The notes under the pieces: generated by a model
The model's input: the letters and a program-made list of their open reading frames with translations, nothing else
What the model was told of the DNA's origin: nothing
The model's database searches: none
Translations under genes and position numbers: made by a program
In this document: positions 35,881 through 43,611 of the stretch, in pieces
Numbering within the stretch: the stretch's first letter is position 1
Layout: each line of letters opens with the position of its first letter
Assembly: GCA_023369685.1 (NCBI GenBank)
Contig: SACZ01000003.1
Coordinates: 652,330 to 716,329, forward strand
Reading direction: 5' to 3'
Origin: Prolixibacteraceae bacterium JC049
GTDB taxonomy: Bacteria; Bacteroidota; Bacteroidia; Bacteroidales; Prolixibacteraceae
Length of the DNA stretch: 64,000 bases

Positions 35881-36417
35881 TTATTGTGTTATCCATTTTA
35901 TTACATCTTCGTCGTCTGGCATTGTGCTAGGAGGAACTGATTTTACAAAATTTCCTTTTTCATCGATTAAATACTTGTGGAAATTCCATCGAACAGGAGC
36001 ATCTGCCTTACCATTTTTACTTTTTTTAGTTAGCCATTCGTAAAGCGGATGCATCTTTTTACCTTTTACCGAAATTTTCGACATTATTGGAAAGCTGATA
36101 TCAAATTCAGATGTGCAAAAGTCAAGAATCTCTTTGTTGCTGCCAGGTTCTTGTTTCATGAAATCGTTAGACGGAAAAGCGACAATAACAAAGCCTTTGT
36201 CTTTATATTGTCTGTAGATTTTCTCAAGGATTTTGTATTGAGGTGTTAATCCACATTTCGATGCTGTATTAACGACCATTACCTTCTTTCCTTTTAATTG
36301 CTTTAAGCTGTAGTCATTACCATGGATGTCTTTCACGGTAAACTGATGTAAGTTACCAGAAGCAAATGTAGCTAGTGAGAAAGAGACAAATAGAGAAATA
36401 ATAAATAAGAGTTTCAT
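35881..36417 (-). CDS. Exported glutathione peroxidase family protein
   Basis: Product of 178 aa with a signal peptide (1-19, ending in TFASG). Thioredoxin-like glutathione peroxidase fold: VMVVNTASKCGLTPQY with the peroxidatic Cys, FVIVAFPSNDFMKQEPGSNKEI, and PVRWNFHKYLIDEKG with the Trp-Asn of the catalytic tetrad. The usual Gln of the tetrad is in FPxNQF; here that motif reads FPSNDF, so Gln is replaced by Asp. It should reduce peroxides in the periplasm, more likely with thioredoxin-type donors than glutathione. Single gene. Confidence 0.9.
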   Translation of the reverse strand: MKLLFIISLFVSFSLATFASGNLHQFTVKDIHGNDYSLKQLKGKKVMVVNTASKCGLTPQYKILEKIYRQYKDKGFVIVAFPSNDFMKQEPGSNKEILDFCTSEFDISFPIMSKISVKGKKMHPLYEWLTKKSKNGKADAPVRWNFHKYLIDEKGNFVKSVPPSTMPDDEDVIKWITQ

Positions 36418-36593
36418 TGCATATTCTATTTTAGTGAGTTTTAAAAATTTTTAATGAGAACAACTGCCAGAGTGTAAAAGTTTTGCTTCGGTATAACTGT
36501 TTTTATCTTTTTCGATTTAATTAAAAATGATTTTGGGAGCTATAAAATTTATATCTTTGAGCTTCACTAACAGAAGTGCTTTAAAGAAAGTTT

Positions 36594-37706
36594 ATGGATA
36601 ATTTCATTGTATCAGCTCGTAAGTATCGTCCAGATACATTTCATAGTGTTGTTGGTCAGCAGTCAATAACAGATACATTAAAGAATGCAATTAAAAATGG
36701 TCAGTTGGCTCAGGCTTACTTATTTTGCGGACCACGCGGAGTAGGTAAAACGACATGTGCGCGTATTTTTGCCAAAACCATTAATTGTATGAATTTGGGA
36801 GCCGATACAGAGCCTTGTAATACATGCGAATCGTGTATGGCTTTTAATGAAAGTCGTTCCTATAATATTCATGAGCTGGATGCAGCTTCGAACAACTCTG
36901 TTGAAGATATTCGAACTCTGATTGAGCAAGTGCGTATTCCACCTCAGGTGGGAACATATAGTGTGTATATCATCGATGAGGTTCACATGTTGTCACAGGC
37001 GGCTTTTAATGCATTTTTGAAAACGTTAGAGGAGCCACCAAAGCACGCAGTATTTGTGTTGGCAACTACCGAGAAACATAAAATTATTCCAACAATTCTT
37101 TCGCGCTGTCAGATTTTCGACTTTAACCGCATTACCATCAACGATACAGTAAAGCATCTTTCTTTTGTGGCAGAAAGTGAGCAAGTGCAATTTGAAGTAG
37201 AAGGATTGAACGTTATTGCGCATAAAGCAGATGGTGCTATGCGTGATGCACTTTCTATTTTTGACCAGATTGTGAGTTTTGCCGGAAAGAACATCACTTA
37301 CAAAGCGGTAATTGAAAACTTGAATGTATTAGACTATGAATACTATTTCAAGTTGGTTGAATTGATGCAGAAAGGAAATGTAAGTGAGGTGTTGTTGACA
37401 TTCAATGAAATTATTAACTCTGGTTTCGATGCGCATCATTTTGTAACTGGTTTGAGTAATCACTTCAGAGATTTATTGGTTTGTAAAGATGCAGTAACAC
37501 TACAGTTGTTAGAAGTTGGTGGAGATATAAAAGAACGCTACAAGAAACAGGCAGTAACTACTGATAACTGGTTCTTGATTGAAGCTTTGCAATTGGCTAA
37601 CGAATGCGATAATCAATATAAAGCAAGCTTGAATAAGCGCTTATTGGTTGAGCTGGCATTAATTAAAATGGCTCAGCTCGATCTAAAAAAAAAAAGCCTG
37701 AACTAA
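36594..37706 (+). CDS. dnaX: DNA polymerase III gamma-type subunit, in-frame (short) product of dnaX
   Basis: Product of 370 aa. AAA+ clamp-loader ATPase: Walker A GPRGVGKTTCA, zinc-binding Cys set (CxnCxxCxxC in CMNLGADTEPCNTCESC), Walker B VYIIDEVHML, and the Arg-finger motif SRCQIFDF. Domains I-III end near residue 365. The frame stops in a run of 11 A at 37685-37695 (LKKKSLN then TAA at 37704), while the -1 frame stays open and encodes the rest of a tau-type protein to 38323. The short product would therefore be a gamma-like form with all clamp-loader domains. A promoter-like TATCTTTG lies at 36552. Whether the long form comes from slippage or the A run is a sequence error is discussed in the findings. 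Confidence 0.93.
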   Translation: MDNFIVSARKYRPDTFHSVVGQQSITDTLKNAIKNGQLAQAYLFCGPRGVGKTTCARIFAKTINCMNLGADTEPCNTCESCMAFNESRSYNIHELDAASNNSVEDIRTLIEQVRIPPQVGTYSVYIIDEVHMLSQAAFNAFLKTLEEPPKHAVFVLATTEKHKIIPTILSRCQIFDFNRITINDTVKHLSFVAESEQVQFEVEGLNVIAHKADGAMRDALSIFDQIVSFAGKNITYKAVIENLNVLDYEYYFKLVELMQKGNVSEVLLTFNEIINSGFDAHHFVTGLSNHFRDLLVCKDAVTLQLLEVGGDIKERYKKQAVTTDNWFLIEALQLANECDNQYKASLNKRLLVELALIKMAQLDLKKKSLN

Positions 37707-38323
37707 GTCGTGACATAAATGAACTTTTACCTATTTTCAAGGAATTACTGGGCGGAGCAGTTAAGAATAATGCACCGGCTCAAAAGCCTGCACCTAAAGT
37801 TCCTCAGGGAGCTCCTTTAGAAATGAAGGCACCGGTTGCTAAGAAAGTTGTTCGTTCAACTAATAGAGCAAGAACGGTATCTATTAATGCTGTTCTGAAT
37901 AACGATCCGGAAGAAAAGAAAGAGGTAAAAACTACCATAAATACGCAAAGTCAGGAATTGACTGAGCCGTTTACATTCGATGATTTATTGGAGCAGTGGA
38001 AGAAGTTAGAAAAAATGTTTTCTAATCAACCTCTTTATTTAACAATGGTAGCTCAAGAACCTCAGTTAAAGGAAAATTTCAAAGTAATTCTTCCTATTGA
38101 AAACTCCATTCAGGAACAACTGTTATGGGAAATTAAGCCCAAAATTGTTGGCCATCTACACCGATCGCTTCGAAATACTAAAATTGAGGTAGAGGGGGTA
38201 ATCATGGAGATTGAACGTAAGCGTACCATATTGACCGATCAGGAAAAACTGCAGAAGATGATTGAAGAAAACCCTGCTTTGGCACTATTCAAACAGAAAT
38301 TTCAATTGGATATTGGAGAATAA
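37682..38323 (+). CDS. dnaX: dnaX tau-type C-terminal region in the -1 frame
   Basis: The -1 frame is open from the A11 tract to 38323 without a stop and adds about 210 residues; joined to the first part the protein would have about 576 aa. It contains a Pro/Ala/Lys-rich linker (KPAPKVPQGAPLEMKAPVAKK) and then a compact domain (PFTFDDLLEQWKKLEKMF to the C-terminus IEENPALALFKQKFQL), as seen at the end of Bacteroidota DnaX. The ATG at 37823 lies inside this region and is not a credible separate start. The normal tau C-terminus binds DNA polymerase III alpha and DnaB in E. coli; here only the position suggests this. Confidence 0.8.
   Translation, partial: SKKKKPELSRDINELLPIFKELLGGAVKNNAPAQKPAPKVPQGAPLEMKAPVAKKVVRSTNRARTVSINAVLNNDPEEKKEVKTTINTQSQELTEPFTFDDLLEQWKKLEKMFSNQPLYLTMVAQEPQLKENFKVILPIENSIQEQLLWEIKPKIVGHLHRSLRNTKIEVEGVIMEIERKRTILTDQEKLQKMIEENPALALFKQKFQLDIGE
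37685..37695 (+). other. dnaX: A11 tract at the dnaX frame change (slippage site)
   Basis: Eleven A in a row. Reading in frame 0 gives Lys-Lys-Lys-Ser-Leu-Asn-stop; a -1 shift (or one more A) continues with KPELSRDINELL. The tract fits an A AAA AAA slippery site or transcriptional slippage, as known for dnaX in Escherichia coli and Thermus thermophilus. Confidence 0.8.
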
Positions 38324-38405
38324 TTAGATTATTTAGAATGGTTATAAGAACCATTTCAGGTATATTTGTTGTTATATATTGAACGTGAATTAAAAACAAA
38401 AAGCA

Positions 38406-38915
38406 ATGATAAACGAAAGATTAGTAGAAGCTTTAAATGAGCAAATCAATGCCGAATTATATTCGTCGTACCTTTACCTTTCAATGTGTGCATATTTTAG
38501 TGCTGAAGGATTTAGCGGAATGGCAAATTGGATGAAAATTCAAGCTCAGGAAGAGGTGTCACATGCTAATAAATTTTTCGATTATGTGAATGAGCGCGGT
38601 GGAAGAGTAACGCTTAAGCCTATCGAAGGTGTTCCTACAGAGTGGGAAGATGCTCAGGATGTTTTTAGAGCTGTTCGTGAACATGAAAGCAAAGTAACAG
38701 GTTTGGTTAATAACCTGATGGATATTGCTATTGCTGAAAACGATCACGCAACCAAGAGCTTTTTGCAATGGTTCGTCGACGAGCAAGTAGAAGAAGAAGC
38801 TTCTGTTCAGGAAATTTGTGATAACTTGAAGCTGATTAATGGAAACGGACATGGCTTATTGATGCTAGACCGCGAAATGAAATCACGTGTTTTTGTAGAT
38901 TCGACACAAGGGTAG
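38406..38915 (+). CDS. ftnA: Ferritin
   Basis: Product of 169 aa, a non-haem bacterial ferritin. The four-helix bundle carries the ferroxidase ligands: EQINAELYSSYLYLSM (Glu17), QEEVSHANKFFDYV (Glu50/His53), EHESKVTGLVNNL (Glu94) and FLQWFVDEQVEEEAS (Gln127-like). It oxidises ferrous iron and stores it inside a 24-subunit shell in the cytoplasm. TATATTTG at 38361 is a likely promoter -7 element but I see no TTG at the right distance. Followed by a strong terminator. Confidence 0.95.
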   Translation: MINERLVEALNEQINAELYSSYLYLSMCAYFSAEGFSGMANWMKIQAQEEVSHANKFFDYVNERGGRVTLKPIEGVPTEWEDAQDVFRAVREHESKVTGLVNNLMDIAIAENDHATKSFLQWFVDEQVEEEASVQEICDNLKLINGNGHGLLMLDREMKSRVFVDSTQG

Positions 38916-38941
38916 ATACGCTAATAAAAATAAAATATCTT

Positions 38942-38980
38942 AAAGCGGAATTGACACCCACGTCAGTTCCGCTTTTTTTT
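38942..38980 (+). terminator. Intrinsic terminator after ferritin gene
   Basis: AAAGCGGAATTGAC pairs with GTCAGTTCCGCTTT (14 bp, one G-U) around a 7-nt loop, followed by eight T. Confidence 0.92.
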
Positions 38981-39004
38981 GCAACAATTTGAAGAAAACA
39001 GACT

Positions 39005-41218
39005 ATGAACTTGATAAAAAATAATACTACACCACATACTGAAGATGTTCCAATTGTTTATAGCGAGCTAAGGAGTATTTGTGCTCCTTTGCTGGGAGAT
39101 GAGGAGTTGGCTTTAGTTGATAAAGCTTTCGAATATGTTAAGCAGATTATTGGAGATAAGTGTTGGGAATGGGGAGAACCTATTTTGCATCATTCGGTAG
39201 AGGTGGCAAAAATTGTAGTAAAAGAGGTTGGCTTGGGTGTCGACTCAATTCTTACAGCTATTCTTCATAATGCATTCGAAGAACAAGAAGGAGCAGAACT
39301 AAAGTATGCTGAGATAGAGAAGTTGTTCGGGCGCCCTGTAAAAAATATGTTGGAAGGGATTAACAAGATTAATGGACTGGATACCGAGACTATTTCTGTG
39401 CATTCCGAAAACTATCGACGATTGATGTTAGCTCTTTCAGGCGATGTGCGTGTTATTTTGATCAAAATTGCTGACCGTTTACACGATATGCGTACGCTCG
39501 ATTGGGTAAGTGATCAATTGAAGCATAAGTATGCCAGTGAGACCTCTTATTTGTATGCGCCTTTAGCCCATAGAATGGGGCTTTATGTAATAAAGTCGGA
39601 GCTGGAGGATTTGGCACTACGAACATTAAATGCTGAAGCTTATAAATACATCGAAAATAGATTGAAAGAGACCGAAGTTCAACGTCAGAACTTTGTGGCC
39701 GATTTTGTTCGTCCCATTAGCGAGCGATTGAAAAAGAAGAACTTTAAGTTTGAAATGAAATCGAGAACAAAGTCGATCTATTCTATCTGGAATAAGATGA
39801 ATAAAAGTAAAGTTGACTTCGATGAGGTGTTCGATTTGTTTGCAATTCGTGTAATTCTCGATTCGAAATTGGAGGAGGAAAAATCGGAATGTTGGCAAGT
39901 TTATTCGATGGTGACAGAGACTTATCAGCCTAATACAGAGCGTATGCGCGACTGGGTTTCAATTCCGAAATCCAATGGTTATGAGTCGTTGCATACAACT
40001 GTGATGGGACCTGGCGGAAAATGGGTAGAAGTGCAAATTCGTACCCAGCGAATGGACGAAGTAGCAGAGAAAGGTTTGGCTGCTCACTGGAAATACAAAG
40101 GAGGAAAGGGCAATAAAGAACTGGATGAATGGCTTTCGAGTATTCGTGAAATATTGGAGTCAAAGGAGACTAGTATTGTCGATTTTATCGATGATTTCCA
40201 GAAGAATATATACGATGACGAAATCTTTGTGTTTACTCCGAAGGGCGATTTGAAGAAGATATCTGGCGGAGCTACATTGCTGGATTTTGCTTACGATATT
40301 CACTCGCATCTGGGTGATCAGTGTACCGGAGGAAAAGTAAATGGGCGTCACGTTACCATAAAGCATGTGCTTAAAAATGGCGATCAGGTAGAAATTGAAA
40401 CCAGTAAGAATCAGAAACCAAAAGTTGATTGGTTAGAGTTTGTAACCACTTCGAAAGCTAAAAACCGAATCAAATCGAGTTTGAACGAAGCTAAGAAGTT
40501 AGAGGCAGCTCATGGGAAGGAAATCATACTTCGAAAGTTTAAAAACTGGAAGTTGGAGTTCAATGATGAGGCCATCCGATTAGCCATAAAGCATTTCAAA
40601 TTGAAATATGCCATCGACTTGTATTATAATATCTCGGTTGAAAAGATTGATCCATTGGAGATTAAAAATCTGATAACGGGTAAAGAGGAGAAGTCGGAGC
40701 AAGAGAGAGTGGCACAAATGGTTCCCGAAGAAGAATTGAAGTCGCTTCATTTTAGTGAGGGAGAAGATTTTCTGGTTATTGATAACAACTTAGAGCATGT
40801 AACTTATAAGCTGGCTCCTTGTTGTAACCCAATTCCTGGCGATAATATTTTTGGTTTCGTTACCATTAAAGAAGGGATAAAAATCCACCGTCATTCGTGT
40901 CCAAATGCGAAGGATATGATGGAGCGCTACCCGTATCGTGTTATTAAGGCACGCTGGAAAAATGCGGATGTTCGTAATGCATTTCAGGCTACCATTCGTA
41001 TCTCTGGAGATGATCAGATTGGGCTGATCGGAGAGATTACCAATAGTTTGGCAAAGGATTTCCAGATTCAGATTCGATCTATTTCTGTGGATTCGGATAA
41101 TAAAGGGGAATTTTTTGGAACCATCCGATTGTTAGTGTTTGATACAGGTCACCTTGAGTTTGTGATGCAAAGGTTGAAGCAAATTAACGGAGTAAGACAT
41201 GTGTCTCGTGGTGATTAA
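39005..41218 (+). CDS. rsh: RelA/SpoT homologue with degenerate hydrolase site
   Basis: Product of 737 aa. Order: HD domain (about 45-200), (p)ppGpp synthetase domain (about 235-370; KSRTKSIYSIWNKM, SIPKSNGYESLHTTV, VEVQIRTQRMDEVAEKGLAAHWKYK), TGS domain (about 410-475), and zinc-finger/ACT domains with LAPCCNPIPGD near 610. The HD site is changed: the canonical HD-xx-ED (H77 D78 E81 D82 in S. equisimilis Rel) reads H88 N89 A F E92 E93, while His62 or His63 upstream is retained. Loss of the metal-binding Asp predicts weak or no hydrolysis, so this would be a synthetase. Synthetase motifs look intact. The glycerate kinase gene starts 11 nt after the stop, so the two are cotranscribed. Confidence 0.9.
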   Translation: MNLIKNNTTPHTEDVPIVYSELRSICAPLLGDEELALVDKAFEYVKQIIGDKCWEWGEPILHHSVEVAKIVVKEVGLGVDSILTAILHNAFEEQEGAELKYAEIEKLFGRPVKNMLEGINKINGLDTETISVHSENYRRLMLALSGDVRVILIKIADRLHDMRTLDWVSDQLKHKYASETSYLYAPLAHRMGLYVIKSELEDLALRTLNAEAYKYIENRLKETEVQRQNFVADFVRPISERLKKKNFKFEMKSRTKSIYSIWNKMNKSKVDFDEVFDLFAIRVILDSKLEEEKSECWQVYSMVTETYQPNTERMRDWVSIPKSNGYESLHTTVMGPGGKWVEVQIRTQRMDEVAEKGLAAHWKYKGGKGNKELDEWLSSIREILESKETSIVDFIDDFQKNIYDDEIFVFTPKGDLKKISGGATLLDFAYDIHSHLGDQCTGGKVNGRHVTIKHVLKNGDQVEIETSKNQKPKVDWLEFVTTSKAKNRIKSSLNEAKKLEAAHGKEIILRKFKNWKLEFNDEAIRLAIKHFKLKYAIDLYYNISVEKIDPLEIKNLITGKEEKSEQERVAQMVPEEELKSLHFSEGEDFLVIDNNLEHVTYKLAPCCNPIPGDNIFGFVTIKEGIKIHRHSCPNAKDMMERYPYRVIKARWKNADVRNAFQATIRISGDDQIGLIGEITNSLAKDFQIQIRSISVDSDNKGEFFGTIRLLVFDTGHLEFVMQRLKQINGVRHVSRGD

Positions 41219-41229
41219 CTGATTGAAGG

Positions 41230-42318
41230 ATGAATGTTTTAATTGCACCCAATAGTATGAAAGGTAGTCTGAGTGCTGCTGAATTCGCTAAAGCCATCCA
41301 ATATGGATTGGCTAACAGTGAATACGATTTCCAATATCGGTTAATGCCTGTTGCCGATGGAGGAGATGGTACAGCGGTAGTCTTGGCAAAAGCTTTGGGT
41401 GCTTCTAAGCAGTTGGTGCCGGCACATGATCCATTGATGCGTGAGATAGAAGTACCCATTTATATCACGCATGATAAGCAAGTGATTTTTGAAATGGCAG
41501 ATGTTGCTGGCATGAAGCTGTTAAGTGCCAATGAGCTGAACCCAATGGTTACTACCACTTATGGTGTTGGTGAGGTAATTCGGTATTGTTTGGAGAAAGG
41601 TTACAAAAAGATTCTATTGGGAGTTGGAGGTAGTGCAACTGTTGATGGTGGATTGGGATTATTGGCAGCTTTAGGAGGAAAGGTGTTTGATAATTCAGGA
41701 AATGAACTGAAGCCAATTGCCAGTAATTTGCATAATATAGCAAAGCTGAAACTCGCCCAATTGGGCTCAATTAAGATTGAAGTTTTATGTGATGTGGATA
41801 ATCCGCTGACTGGAATAAACGGAGCGGCAAATATTTTTGCCCCACAAAAAGGAGCTTCAGATGCCGATGTGGCAAAACTAGAGAAGGGATTAACAAACTG
41901 GGGCGACCTATTCAATGCTAATTTGAAGACTACTCCAATGATGGGAGCAGCAGGTGGTATTGCTGTGGCTTTAAAAAGTTGTTTCGATGCCGAGTTGGTA
42001 CCGGGAGCAGAAACTGTTTTGAAACGAATTGGTTTTCATGAGGCATTGGAAAAAGCAGATGTGGTGATAACCGGTGAAGGTCAGATTGATGAGCAGACAG
42101 AATGCATGAAAGCCCCGTCAGTAGTGGCAGAAGCATGTCGTATAACAGGTAAAAAAATCTATGCTTTAGCTGGCAGTGTGAAAGATAATTGTAATTTCGA
42201 TGCTGCTTTTGCAGTATGGGATGGAAAAATCCCATTGAGCGAAGCAATGGCCAACGCTGAGCAGCTTGTTCAGCAAAAGGCAAAGTCAATTGCAAAAGTA
42301 ATATTCGAGGGAGTATGA
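41230..42318 (+). CDS. Glycerate kinase (GlxK/GarK type)
   Basis: Product of 362 aa of the glycerate kinase type II family: MNVLIAPNSMKGSLSAAEFAKAI at the start, LMPVADGGDGTAVVL, ILLGVGGSATVDGGLGLL, GINGAANIFAPQKGAS and ADVVITGEGQIDEQT. It phosphorylates D-glycerate to 2-phosphoglycerate with ATP. It begins 11 nt after rsh and overlaps the next small gene by 4 nt (ATGA). The pairing with the stringent-response gene is likely a transcription arrangement rather than a pathway. Confidence 0.94.
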   Translation: MNVLIAPNSMKGSLSAAEFAKAIQYGLANSEYDFQYRLMPVADGGDGTAVVLAKALGASKQLVPAHDPLMREIEVPIYITHDKQVIFEMADVAGMKLLSANELNPMVTTTYGVGEVIRYCLEKGYKKILLGVGGSATVDGGLGLLAALGGKVFDNSGNELKPIASNLHNIAKLKLAQLGSIKIEVLCDVDNPLTGINGAANIFAPQKGASDADVAKLEKGLTNWGDLFNANLKTTPMMGAAGGIAVALKSCFDAELVPGAETVLKRIGFHEALEKADVVITGEGQIDEQTECMKAPSVVAEACRITGKKIYALAGSVKDNCNFDAAFAVWDGKIPLSEAMANAEQLVQQKAKSIAKVIFEGV

Positions 42319-42587
42319 TTGATTTAAAGAAGGTGAAAGATTGCTTTGAACAGGGGGATATCCAGACCGCCTATGAAATGGTGGCAGCAATCGAAATTGA
42401 AATATCGGATGAAAATGAGCTTTTGTTGTGTGCCGAAGTTTGCAAGAAGGTACAGAAAATAGCAGAAGCAATAAATTGGTATAATCGTTTGTTAGAGCTA
42501 ATTCCTGATCATCCATTTGCTAAGACACAGGTGCAAATGTTAAATAGTATATTGGAATTCAGGTACAAGGATTTATATAATCCTTAA
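42315..42587 (+). CDS. Small TPR-like protein
   Basis: Product of 90 aa, all helical. Two or three TPR-type helix pairs are visible: VKDCFEQGDIQTAYEMVAAI, LLLCAEVCKKVQKIAEAINWY and LLELIPDHPFAKTQVQML. It overlaps the glycerate kinase stop by 4 nt and is thus translationally coupled. No signal peptide. Such short proteins often scaffold; no function can be given. Confidence 0.75.
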   Translation: MIDLKKVKDCFEQGDIQTAYEMVAAIEIEISDENELLLCAEVCKKVQKIAEAINWYNRLLELIPDHPFAKTQVQMLNSILEFRYKDLYNP

Positions 42588-42692
42588 AAAAGTGGAACAG
42601 TATTTGTCTAATTGATCTCATAGAGTGATAAACAATCTTGATCAATTTGGAATAAAAGGAATAAAAAATCGAAAAAAATAATCGCCATTTTT

Positions 42693-42721
42693 TTGAAAAG
42701 GTTTCAAATTATCTATTTTTG
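42693..42721 (+). promoter_or_regulatory. Promoter of the exported TPR gene
   Basis: TTG at 42693-42695, 18-nt spacer and TATTTTTG at 42714-42721, close to the Bacteroidota consensus. Leader about 37 nt. Confidence 0.6.
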
Positions 42722-42763
42722 AGATCATTCTTCAGAAAATTGAAATTTTAAACTCACAACTAG

Positions 42764-43489
42764 ATGAAAATGAAAAGACTTGTTTTTGCTATTACTTTAA
42801 TGCTTGCAACTGTAATTACTTTTGCTCAGGACGCTAAAAATGTTGAATTGAAGAACAAAGCGAGTGAGCTTAAGAATGCAGGAAATGCAGAATACAAAAA
42901 AAAGAACTATGCCGGAGCTCTTGCATCTTGGGAGAAATACCAAGGAGCATGGAAAGCTTATATGGCAGTAGATAAAGAAGCGAAAGAAGATAACTCTACA
43001 TATTATAACATGGCTACATGTGCACGTAAATTGAAAGATTACGATAAAGCAATGAGCTTGTTGAATACTTGTGTTGAGAAAAAATACAAAGCTGATGCGG
43101 CTACTTATTACATCGCATATTGTCACAAGAAAAAAGGTGACGATGCTAAAGCACGCGAGGTTTTTGAAAAAGGATTACAAGAATTTGGTGGAAGTAAGTT
43201 CGCTCGTAACTTCCGTAAGCAAGTTACTGTTTACATGAATAAAGACGCTGCTGCTATCTTTAATGCAGCTAACGATATTTCAGGTAAAGCTACTGGAAAA
43301 CCAGCTGCTGAATATCTTGCTATCATGAAAAAAGCAGTTGCTAAATTCAACCAGGCAAAAGCTGAATTCAATAAAGTATTGAAAGTAGATCCTAAGAACA
43401 AAACTGCTGCTGCTGGATTACAAAATATCAATGCTGCAATTCAGGCATACAAAGATTACAAAGCACAGTTGGATGCACAGAAAAAATAA
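42764..43489 (+). CDS. Exported tetratricopeptide-repeat protein
   Basis: Product of 241 aa with a signal peptide (1-21, ending in FAQD). The rest is a chain of TPR units: NAEYKKKNYAGALASWEKY, YYNMATCARKLKDYDKAMSL, YYIAYCHKKKGDDAKAREVF, and KAEFNKVLKVDPKNKTAAAGL. Very Lys/Ala-rich. Expected in the periplasm. Such proteins act as scaffolds or adaptors; the partner is unknown. Own promoter and terminator, so single gene. Confidence 0.85.
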   Translation: MKMKRLVFAITLMLATVITFAQDAKNVELKNKASELKNAGNAEYKKKNYAGALASWEKYQGAWKAYMAVDKEAKEDNSTYYNMATCARKLKDYDKAMSLLNTCVEKKYKADAATYYIAYCHKKKGDDAKAREVFEKGLQEFGGSKFARNFRKQVTVYMNKDAAAIFNAANDISGKATGKPAAEYLAIMKKAVAKFNQAKAEFNKVLKVDPKNKTAAAGLQNINAAIQAYKDYKAQLDAQKK

Positions 43490-43510
43490 TTGACAAAATA
43501 CATCTTTTTG

Positions 43511-43537
43511 AAAGGTCGCTTTTAGCGGCCTTTTTTT
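43511..43537 (+). terminator. Intrinsic terminator after the exported TPR gene
   Basis: AAAGGTCGC pairs with GCGGCCTTT around a 5-nt loop, followed by a T run. Confidence 0.88.
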
Positions 43538-43611
43538 GTGCTTTAAAATGAATATATCTAGCTTTGGAGTAAATGAATTCTAATTCGAAATAGCAACATA
43601 AATCAGAAGAA

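Noticed and set aside
37823-38323. A separate 166-aa gene after dnaX
   Set aside because: The same frame is open upstream to the A11 tract and encodes the dnaX linker; there is no ribosome site before the ATG. It is treated as the tau-type part of dnaX.
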